Positions 1-11,200 of a stretch of DNA of 64,000 nt are shown in pieces. Every line of letters begins with the position of its first letter. The first letter of the stretch is position 1. The stretch comes from Stichopus chloronotus. Its lineage: Eukaryota > Echinodermata > Holothuroidea > Aspidochirotida > Stichopodidae. The stretch covers positions 25,560,455 through 25,624,454 of the forward strand of contig SFZH01000008.1 of the NCBI GenBank assembly GCA_021234535.1, given 5' to 3'. The position numbers were made by a program, and so were the translations under genes. The notes below the pieces were generated by a model that was given only the letters and a program-made list of their open reading frames with translations, had not been told where the DNA came from and made no database searches.

Positions 1-228
1 GATAGGGTGGTGCTATTGTTGGAGTTGTTGGACACATGGTAGAAAGTCTAAAATGTTGGTCCTCTTTTGTGGGGATGTATGGCTTTTGTGGGGGAGGCTT
101 ACATATAAAGTACCTGTCTGAAAGGGGACTAGTCCACCATTTCACCAGTGGAACCATTCACTCAGGAAAATGCATTTTTTTCTGTCAAAATGGACACTCT
201 ATCTACAAATTCGGGCGTAAATACCACT
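1..228 (-). other. Gene A 3' UTR (partial) at window edge
   Basis: Sequence immediately downstream of gene A's stop codon. No AATAAA on the minus strand and no convincing open frame, so it is taken as untranslated sequence leaving the window. Confidence 0.4.
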
Positions 229-358
229 CTATTCACTTCCCCAGCTCCATTCCTCTGATGGTGTGAGTCCTGTTGAACTTAATGGAATTTGGGCCATATG
301 CTCTTCAACCCTTTCATCAGAGAGGAAGATTGACGGATAGCTGGCACTAGTACCAGTT
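229..358 (-). CDS. Gene A exon 7: C-terminal cytoplasmic tail and stop
   Basis: Phase 2 in, 42 residues and a TAG stop at 231-229. The acceptor reads ATTAGCAG, a NAGNAG tandem site. Using the first AG adds one serine codon without changing frame. The tail is Ser/Glu-rich and ends PSEEWSWGSE; PSEE fits the minimal TRAF2-type motif. No death domain, ITAM or kinase. No polyadenylation signal is seen in the remaining 228 bp, so the 3' UTR probably continues past the window edge. Confidence 0.7.
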
Positions 359-3300
359 CTGCTAATCCATTGAGAGTACAGCCAGCAATACAATTGTAAT
401 TGCTGTGCTTGAACAACCTCCACCCTCACTTGATGTTAGATTTTTGGCTGTGGACAGGTACAGGATTTGAGGTTGTAAAAAATCTCTTATTTAGCTCTTC
501 TGAAGTCTTACTAAAACTTACAAGTGCCTGGCATGTCAGCATTTTGAAGCTGAATAAGCCTTTTGCAACTTCAGTATTTTGATTACCCAGAGAGTGTTGT
601 TTTAATTGGAATATGGCCTGTATGATTGTAACTGATTATTCCTCACTTGTGACAGGATTTTTGTGATGGCCTACAAAATATAAAGGAATAGTTCCTTTAA
701 CTGAACTGGTAAAGCTATGAAATGTGAAAGCTATATTCACAGCCTAACATACAATATACATGAGAAAAGGATTGCTATATAAACGTATCTATACCATGTA
801 ACAAGAAAACCCCCTTCTTATTTAATACTCAAGTAACAGGTAATTTTCTGTGACCATTTTCTCGTTTTCTAAGTATTTCACAGAGAACACACTGTTATTC
901 ACACTTACCTTGTGCAACGTCTGCAATGGTCACATAGACATTTGCAAAAATTCTGTCTGGAACATTTCTTCAAGTATGCCACAACTACTGCTAAAATAGC
1001 AGAGATGGTGCCAAATATAAATATAAGTAGTAATTCAACTGTGTGCCAATCTAACTTGATGGTTGGGGTTCCAATTTCTGGTGAGTAAAAGAAGATAAGG
1101 GGAGTACAATATATTTGACATATGCGGTAAGTAAATGCTTCTGTTATTGAGAATCTCTGGGAGAGAGATTCCAGAAATCGTATTATTTCTTGAATAGACT
1201 CTATGTAGTCCCAATGATGCTAGCAATGATAGAAAAGGAAAAATAATTGCAAACAATATAGTAGCTCTTACAAAATCAAACTAAAGTTGCATTATTAAAG
1301 AAAAATTAACTCAAAGGAAATCAAATCTGCTACCAAAAATAACATGCAAACCTATGTCTGTTTTTGTTAGACTTTCTAATTGAAAGGGACTACTTTTTAA
1401 TTTTTCTTTATTTTTCTGCAGTCTGCAGCCATCAATGATAAGTGAAGCACTAGGGCAGTTCAGTTAGGCATTCAACTGCTCCAATTTCAATTGGCTATTG
1501 TGGCAAAAAGATGTACGTTTCAGTGCTAGATTTTTTATTGTTAATTTCACTGGTTTTACTTCCTCTTGTGTTAAGATTCCACTTTTTACTGTTTGTTTTT
1601 TCGTATTTTGTGCGACTTCCTTGTGGTATTATCGGTGTTTTTTTCCTGTTTATCGTAACCTTTTGTGCACATATTCCCTCATATTTGTCAAGCTGTCGGT
1701 GAGTGTAGCGTCCTTTTATCCTATCGTACTATTGCATGGGTACAATTGTAGCCTAGCTCTTCCTATTTGTTCCCTTACTGTAGTGTACTGTGGTTTCGGC
1801 TTCTGTCACTCCTCTCCTGTCGCTTTCACATCATCTCTTTTCTTTCTATTGGTCTCATCATCAACCTTTTGTTTGTGCTTTTTTCGGCCATATTTGAGGG
1901 CTCTTCATTTGCTTACCTCTTGTTGTTGTATTGTACAATCATTTTAGTTAGGCCTAGTGCCCTAACTGAGCGTTTGTGTAGGCTTTACAATTACAACTAA
2001 GTTGTTAACTTAACGTAACCAATTTATATTAATTAGTCAACTACCTTTTTTTCGTAAGCTGGTCTTTTGTTTCTTGTTTCACTCTTGTCATACCTGTACT
2101 GTATACTTGTTCGTTTCTTTGTCTAGGTTGCTACTGTACTTTCCTGTGCTTACTTGTCATTGCAGGTACCTGTCTTATCTGGTTTGCATATTCAGGCTAG
2201 GCTAAGTTAGCGTCCTCGTTCTTGTTGTGTCCTGTGTCATTGTGTTTGTGTAGGCCTACTTTGTTATTAGTCCAGTAAAACTACAGGCTTTACGTTTCGT
2301 TTTCTTTTCTCATTGTGTGCTGTCCTTTTGTCTACCGTTGGCCTGGTCCTTAGTTTTACTGTTCTTTTCTGTACTATGGCTGTCACTGTAAACATTCCTG
2401 AGAAACTTATTTGTTGTAGTTCATGTGATATGTGGGTTGAGTTTGAAAATTCGGGAGTTGTTCGTGACTTTGCAGCTGCTTTGGATGAAAGTTTCATTTT
2501 TACTTGTAGGAAGTGTGAAAGATTACAGGAACTTGAGGAATTATTAAAGAGCTCTAGGTGTAACGGAGATTGGAATGTTGTTTGTAAGGGGCCTAAAATC
2601 AAGGATGGGGGGTCAAAAAGTACTGACTCATTAGAAGTACATAACAGTTTCAAAAGCTTGTCTGTTGAAGAGGGGATTGTTGATGAAGGAAACACTCACG
2701 ATAATGATGACAAAACCAAAGGACTGTGGGAAGGGAAAAAATCTAAGGGACATATGGTATTATGTTGAGATTCTGTAGTATGGTATGTGGATCGTGAGTT
2801 CTGTGGGGTGGATATCTCAAAACGAGTTAGGGTGTGTTTGCCAGGGGCCAAAATTCAAGAAGTAAGTGAAAGGGTGAAGAAAATTGTTTTGGATGAGGAG
2901 GTGGTTGTGATTCAGGTGGGTACAAATAATGTAGAGAAGGAACCAATTGATATCATAAGGTCCAGATATCATGAATTATTGTGCCGTCTAGCTTCGACCA
3001 GAGCAAAGGTTGCTGTTTGTGGTTTGTTACCAAGATTTGATGACAGGGTCTCATCCAATAAGCTAAAAATTTTGAATAATGGGTTGAGTAGCTTGTGTTC
3101 GGAATTTTCATTTACATTTGTTGATATGTGGTCATGTTTCAAAGGTAGGAGAGATTTGTTTGCAAGGGATGGTTTACACTTAGGTAACACCGGGGCCACA
3201 CTGTTTGGAGTGATGGTAAACTTTACCATTGAGCAGATATGTTTACACTAAATTTGGGGGCGATGAGGACTGAGGACAAACATAGAAAGGATGATCCAGC

Positions 3301-6300
3301 CAATAGGCATTCAGAGTACAAGGGTTCCAATAATACAAATAAATTAATTAGAGTTAAGAAGGGATCTAAGGCTAGGAATTCCAGGGATAAGTTAAAGATT
3401 ATTTTTACTAACGCTAGAAGTAGTGTGATAAATTGGATGATTTGCCGTACTTCTTGAGGATATGAAGCCAGATATATTTGGTGCAACTGAGTCTTGGTTA
3501 AGAGATGATATTGATAGTGCTGAGGTTTCTTATCCTGGGTGTGTGGTTTATCGTCAAGATAGGGTTGATACAAAAAGGGGTTTGGTGGGGGGGGTATTGT
3601 TGTAGGTCAGAGATAATATTGTTAGTGTTGAGAAACCAGAGCTGCAAGAATCCTTTGTCAACTCTGTCTGGTGCGAGTTAATTAACTTTAAATAACTCTA
3701 ACAAGACTGCTGGTTCAGTTGTCACAATTGGTTTAGTTTATCACTTTCCAAATAGTGGGAAAGAAAATGACAATTTGTTATTTAACTCAATTAGGAAAGC
3801 TGCTAAAGGTGAAGTTATTATCATGGGTGACTTCAACTCTCCAGACATTGATTGGGCTGAGGAATTAAGTGGTAGTAATGGCACTGATTTTCTTGAGGTT
3901 GTTCAGGACTGTTTCTTGCACCGGCATGTTTCTTTTCCTACTAAGAGTGATAATATTCTTGATCTTGTTTTCACGTCTGATCCTAATGTTGATGACAATT
4001 TTGAGACTCTAGGTAAACTAGGTAAAAGTGACCATGACGTTGTAGCCTTTGATGTTGTCTGTGAGGGGTTCAATTCTGTAAGTAAGGAAAGGATCCCAGA
4101 TTTTTCTAAAGCAGATACTGTAGCAATTGATAATTTATTGAAAGGTAGAGACTGGGTAAATGGAATGAATGGCAAAAGTGCCTCGGATTCTTGGGACTAT
4201 ATAGCTGATATATTAAAGTATTTTATGAATCATCATGTTCCGTGGAAGTTTCGGTGTCGCAAAAGTTGTAGGCCTTCCTGCATTACTAAAGAAGTTAGGT
4301 GTGCCATTAGACAAAAGCGGAAAATGTGGAGGCGTTGCAGGATGAGTAACTCTGTTTCTGACCTTTATAAGTTTAACATTCACCTACTTAAATTGAAAGG
4401 GTTAATCTCTAAAGCTAAACTGAATTTTGAGCAGAGTATAGCTGATAATATTAAGGACAACCCGAAGGCATTCTTTTCTTACGTTAGGTCTAAGGAGAAG
4501 GTTAAGGAAACTGTTGTTTCTCTTAGGGATCCTAATGCAGACAATGTAGGTACTGACAGTGAAGATCTTGCAAAACTGCTTAACAATTATTTTGTGTCAC
4601 TTTTTACACAAGAAGATTTGTCAAATCTCCCTAGTACCATTGGAAAAAGTGTTTTCCCAAATATGGACTCTATCTTATTTTCTAGTAAGATAGTTCTAAA
4701 AGAGTTGCTTTCTCTCAATATTTGTAAAGCCCCTGGCCCGGATGCAATCTATCCAATTTTGTTGAGGTCATTTGCTCATCATTTCTGTGTTCCACTGTCA
4801 CTGGTCTTTAATAAATTTACGGTTGAAGGTTACTGTCTGTTCCTGAGGACTGGAGGTGTGCTAACATCACCCCAATTTTTAAGAAGGGAGATAAGTCACA
4901 GCCCTGTAATTACAGGCCTGTCAGTCTCACTAGTGTTGTTTGTAAGGTCATGGAATCTATTGTTAAAAAATCTATGGTTAGTTTCTTCAGTAGTTATTCT
5001 TCAATCAGGATGTCTCAACATGGCTTTTGTCAGAAAAGGTCGAGCCTCACCAATATTTTAGAGTTCATGGAAGACGTTACTAGTTCATTGGATAGGCAGA
5101 AGTATGTTGATGTTGTTTTTTCTGGACTTTCAGAAAGCTTTTGATAAGGTTCCCCACCCAGCGTCTTTTGCTTAAATTAAAGAGTATGGGTATCAGCTGT
5201 AATTTACTGATCTGGATTCAGAGTTGGCTATAAGTAATAGGAAACAGAGGGTGGTTTTAAATGGTTTCGCTTCTTCTTGGCAGGAGGTTACTAGTGGTAT
5301 ACAGCAAGTCACTCACTACTTCAGGTTGCTGATTGAACGTAGCAATGCTAAATTTGTTTGTGTGAGTGCCGGTATTGTTGAATGCTTTGCAGAACCACTG
5401 AAAATTATCGGTACCCGTAATGTGTCCAACAAATGAACAAACTTTCTAGTTCTTAATAGTAGCATTAATACAGGTCTTGAATTTTGAGGCATGCAACTTT
5501 TGTCACATACCGCCACTCACCTCAAATCACTGTGAGGAGTGTGATTTTTTGCATACCTAAATAAAGAATGGGAACTCAGATAAATCATTATTGTTTAATG
5601 GAACAGCACACCTACCACACTCCTTAATTTCCTGAAGAGTGTGATTTTTGGCACACCTGGAAAATAAAAAACTCAAGGCCTGTTAATACTTACTTATCAA
5701 CATCAAAACGAACCAAAAATTAATTCCAAGTCCATTTAAAATAATTTCATTTCAATATCTCAATGACCGGAATGCAGAAATGCATTGTGGTTTCGATGAT
5801 CTGATTAAGAGCACTATGTTTTCATTTTTTTTTTAATCTGATGTAATAGCATTAGAACATGTCACGTTAAGCTACTAAGATCTGCACAAGCTTCCTTTCT
5901 TGAGATCATATCTACATGTTCACAATTTGACCCTTGTTGACATTGAATGACCTTTGACCTCCATTAAAGACCAATTGGTTCTTGTGCTCGATGAGATACA
6001 AACTACTTATTGAATATGACATATGTCCAAGCTTCCCTTCTTGAGATAAGAAGTTTACAAGAATTCCATACTGTGACCCTGTTGACCGCAAATGACCTTT
6101 GACCATCACCAAAGACAATACTGACTCTATAGTATCTATTTACAAAACAAGTTATAAAACAATGATTTTATCGGATGAAATAATTTGTAAGAACTTAAAG
6201 GAATTCTCCAACAAAAAAACTTCTTTCAGGAAGCTTCTTTTGATAAGAAATAATGCTTTGAAAGTTGGGCTTCAGCACGAGCCTGAAAATGTATGATGTA

Positions 6301-8225
6301 AAAACCGACAAAAACCGTTTTGCATTTTTTGCACTCTTCCTGTTTCTGGCAAGGTCTTGGACGCAAACACTCTTTCGTTCAGAGATTATGAAAATGCTAT
6401 GAATGTCTGCTTTCAGTAAGATACTTTCAGTAAGATACATTCCATAAGATACTTACATACTTAGCGCATGAAACCAGAGGAGCTGTTACTGTGATGGACA
6501 TAAAGTTTAATTGCTGCTTACACTTTAAGACCCATCAAACCAATCAAAGGTAAGCTGTTTAATTAGCTCAAAGGTATTTCTATCCTTTATTCATCGGAAC
6601 CAGTTCAATATCCTTTACAGAACAACGTCATTTAAGTCAACTAATCCTTAACCAATTAGGTAGCTCCGAACAATGCTTTCAAAGGTAGGTCTATGCCACT
6701 CCCTGGTGAAACGAAGGTTTTATCACCAAATATGAGATCAGAACAGTACTGTAACCCACAGCTTAAGCTAAAAATCAAGGGCAATGTTCTCTCTAGATTT
6801 GTTGGTACTACGTCACTACAGATTGATTTCTAGCAACAGGCTTGTACCTCGAATATTTACCAAAATAATTCATTCTGCAAATTCTTTGAGATATTTTCTG
6901 AAGATGAGAACGACGACTTGTCTACATTAATGTTTGCATCATTTTAAGAGACATAAGAAGCGATGGTGGAGAATTCCCTTGAGAATTTATTACTGACTGG
7001 TGACTTGTCATTGAATTTCAGGGCTGCAAATGGTGAGTGGATATGTTGATACCTGATCACATATGCAAAAATTGGGTTTGACCAAATTAGTTGCTGTGAA
7101 CAGTGTTGCTATCAAACCCAGCTAAAGCTGCACAAATGTTTTTTTTCTTTCTGCTGTTTCATCATTTTTTTGTCAATACATTTACTTGACGACATGCATA
7201 CAATTTACGCATTATGGCACAGTATATATTGCACTGCAATTTTGTCATCACTTTGAACATGTGGGCAGTACCGGTACTTCAGTATATGCCGGCACTGATG
7301 TGCCATGAGTACAGGTTTTTCCGGTGCCATGCAACTCAAATGAATATGTAACTTACTAGCATGATACAGTACATAGGCCATGGGTATGAGTACATACCAG
7401 TGGATACATGGGCACATCAAATACCACTGATTTAGCTCACCTGGGTCAACTGGTGGGTCATCTGGTGGGTCACCTGATGGGTCAGTTTCATTATTGGAAG
7501 GTTTATTTGGTGGTGATGAATTGCTCTTGTCTACTGATTCATCATCTTGTTCATCATCCTGCTCCTCATCTGAGTGGGAAGGCGAATTACCAGCATCCTC
7601 TGTCAGTGGAACATCTGATAATTACAAGAAAAGTACATTGTGACAATATTAATCCCCCAGCCAAATCAGTAATCATGGTGAATACAGAATACCATGCTAC
7701 ATTGTTATCATTAAACCTCAACTCAGATCAGATTATACAGATCAGATCATATCTCGCATTTTGACTTTAGATTTTCAGGTGTGCTTCAACTCACATTCCT
7801 CAGTTAAACTAAGCAGGGTGGCAGGAGTGCTGCTTACGAAACTTACATAGACTTAGGCCCACCTGAGTTTCCATTCTTTACTTAGGTGCATGCATGAACA
7901 ATCACACATGTGTAAACAATGATTTGGAGTGACTGAAGACCTGTCATATCTGTTACTATCATATTTGGCCAATAAATCATGTCATTCATCAAATAATATC
8001 ATGTAAGATCATACCACAGTGTGGGCTCTGCTGTCACTACATTTGGCACGGCAGATTTTTCAAAATGATTTTTCATATGACGTACAGTGCGGCCACTCTT
8101 GTACTCCCAACTAATGAAAATGCCGATTCTTGGTCATGTGAACAACCTCTAGATTATATCCTACCCAGAAATCAATCATTCATTCAATCAATCAATCAAT
8201 CAATCAATCATTCATTCATTCATTC

Positions 8226-8277
<52 letters not shown>

Positions 8278-11200
8278 TAAGGACACTCATCATGATGGCA
8301 CAACACTGAATCAAGGAATGAGGTAAATAGAAATATCAAGTGACTGGATAGCAAATACAAACGGAAATGAATACTTATATGAACTGATGAATAATTATGT
8401 AAATTTACTAATGGCACAAATTGACTAACTAGCTATACCGTATATTCCCTAATAAACGTCCTGGGCATTACATTTTGGAAAAGGGGGGGGGGGGGCATTT
8501 ATTTGAGGGTATATTTTAAATAAAAATTAAGTGTGTTTTGGAAACTTCGTCGTGTCGTGGGTTGATCTACGTGTGAAAAGGTAAACGTTTTTGACATTGT
8601 ACAGTAGGCTACTGTTGTAACATTAACGTTAGGCTTGATCTGTGGTTCAGGCCTGTAGCGAGAGGAGGCCTCGGCCTTCGCAGTTGTTGAAAATTTTGAG
8701 GGGGGAGCGTTTATTAGAGGGGGGCATTTATTAGGGAAAATACGGTATATGGTTGGAGTAGGAACAAGTAGTAATATGAGTTAACAAAATGGTTATATGA
8801 AATGACTGAATACTGTAGCTACATAATATGAATTTAATGAATGAATTAACCAAACAGTACTGGTTAGACTGAATATTTATACAGGTTCACTGAATAGTAG
8901 CTATATGAATTGATTAAGTATTTCAACAAATTCACTGAAGAGTTATATGAACTGATTGAACAGTATAGGCCTAATATGTGTCACGAAATTGTCAAAAGCA
9001 GACAAATTTACAAATTGCCCACCTGTGGATACAGGTAAATCACCACATACTCTATTATTGATGTAGTTTCCCCGAAAAAGTACCTACGAAAGAATACAGG
9101 AGAAACCAAATATAAACATGTATTGTGGATTCTGTGATGGAACAAGTTTGAGTTGTAATCTGATATTTAGTGTCTTATGTATTGGATTTAACATTGGCAT
9201 TTAACAATTTAATAACGACATTTAACAATGACATTGAATTAGTATGTAACAGAATTTTTCATGCAGGTACCATCTTGAGGCATTGCTTTGCTGAAAGCCA
9301 GTTTACTGACTTTGCTAAACTCTTCATGACCTTTGACCTTTCTGAAAAAGTATTGATTTTGTTTTTGTGCATGTCAATGGTATACAAACATCAGCTGAAA
9401 CTTTGTATGAATCTGAAGTGGTGTGGTTCACCAGCTTAAAGTTCACATTGTAATTTGTAATTGGAATTGGAGAGTCACAGTGGAAATGTTACTAGCTGAA
9501 TCTAATCTTCAAAGCAACATGAACTGCCCGTGTAAGGTCAAATATCCTCATTCTGTGCTCACAGGTTGCAGTGTACATAACAGCAAAAAACCGAAAAAAA
9601 AAAAAGAATGCACACATAATCACTCTAATGTACGAACTTTCATATCCACTCTCTTTATTGTTTCATTCATCAAACTTAACTATCAATGTTGGCTTTACAG
9701 TGGTACAGGATTTAATTACTGAAATATCATAAATGACTACAGTCAAGCAAAAGGTTAATATTGTTAACTTAAAGCTTACTGTACTTAGCAGAAATTCTCA
9801 AACTACAGTAGCCTTCAACTTACTACATTTTCACCACAATCTCTGAATGGGAGGCATTGTGAACAAGTGTTTTGCCAAGTCATAAATGTACCCTCAGAAC
9901 AAATACAACAATCACTGTAAAAGAAGGGGGAAAGTAAATCCATTACAACAATAGAATATTGGAATCAAGGTACAACAAATATTACGTACAGTACACCAAA
10001 TTTGGTTCAGAATACCACTGAAACCCAATGGCTACTCACTTTCACAAAACCAGCTGGGCATTCTTGATTGAATTTGATGATTTCATGTGACTGTTAGTTG
10101 CTATACTTCCAGCAGCTTGTCTTTCACGAAGCTTGCAGGTGTGGCCATTTATATTTGCACCAGATACTCCACTGCCAGTGTTAGGAAGTGCTACCTGTAC
10201 CCTGATCCAGAGTTTCACAAGGATGTGCATGCATGTACGGTAACTTTTTCGTATATTCAAGTTAAGACTTACAGAATAACAATCCTTGTCAAACTTATTA
10301 GTCTATGGATCAGACAATTCATACATGTAGACTTATGCATGAACCTTTGCTCATGAATGTTACATGCTGCTAAACATTATAGATACCAAACTCTTATTGC
10401 TAAACAATATAAAGTGCACCATCTTACCAAATTTGTACAATTTCAAACACATTCCATGTAACATGTAACCAAGTGCTGTCCTGTGTAACAATCCCTCTAT
10501 TGATAACTAATTCGGAAATATTCATAAATGTTATGACTGCAACATGACTCACAGGGGAGCAAAGACCACTGTCAAACTGATGCCATCAAACTATTTATCC
10601 CTTGACGAATGGATTCATGAATATTCACATAATTAAACAAAGACACACTGTCACGCTCATCCCATCCATGGGCAATTGAATCAATGGATTCATACCTTCC
10701 ACCTTTGCACAAATGAGTGCCAGGACGGCACCGGCCATCACCAGATTCATCCCAGAAAACGCAAGCTGTCAATTCTTCCTGGTGAAAAGAAAGGTGCATG
10801 GTAAAACAAGAAAGCCAAGAGGCTTAGTGATTCCTTGCCACTAATACATGCACTTCCATTAATTTTTTTTCAAGTTGCAGTTTACTGTAGTAACCACAGG
10901 ATATACCAGATGACGCCATTAATACTGCACACCCTTTTCCAATACCTGCTGTATGCATGTAATGTAAGATAACACTGGTGGCCAAGAATTCTCCACCCTG
11001 CCCAGTGGTAGCCTAGGTACAGTACAAATTTCCCAGGAACAAGAGATATACTCATATGACAGTTGAAATGACTGCCAATTATATACACTACATAAATTCC
11101 TCCATCTACCCCATCATATGACCAAGTAATAACTTATTTATCTCTATTGCACAATAAGACTTTTCCCTAACAGAAATCTTCCATGTGCAACTGTCTCCAC

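Larger units (their letters stand above)
2290..5310 (+). mobile_element. Decayed CR1-like non-LTR retrotransposon, 3'-truncated, antisense in gene A intron 5
   Basis: Two overlapping reading frames in LINE order: ORF1 with a zinc-finger-like motif and SGNH esterase, then ORF2 with endonuclease and the first part of a reverse transcriptase. The PHD-plus-esterase ORF1 is a known CR1-group arrangement. Homology stops around 5305, just before the RT YxDD region, so the last third of ORF2 and the 3' UTR are missing. LINE copies usually lose the 5' end, so this points to a later deletion or recombination. Several frameshifts and stops show the copy is dead. Confidence 0.85.

Noticed and set aside
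1498..2000. Overlapping 60-149 codon frames rich in Phe, Leu, Ser and Cys
   Set aside because: They come from a T-rich tract; three frames are open at once, with no domain, splice or start context.
8065..8280. Frame ending in repeated Ile-Asn-Gln-Ser
   Set aside because: Pure translation of the (AATC)n microsatellite.
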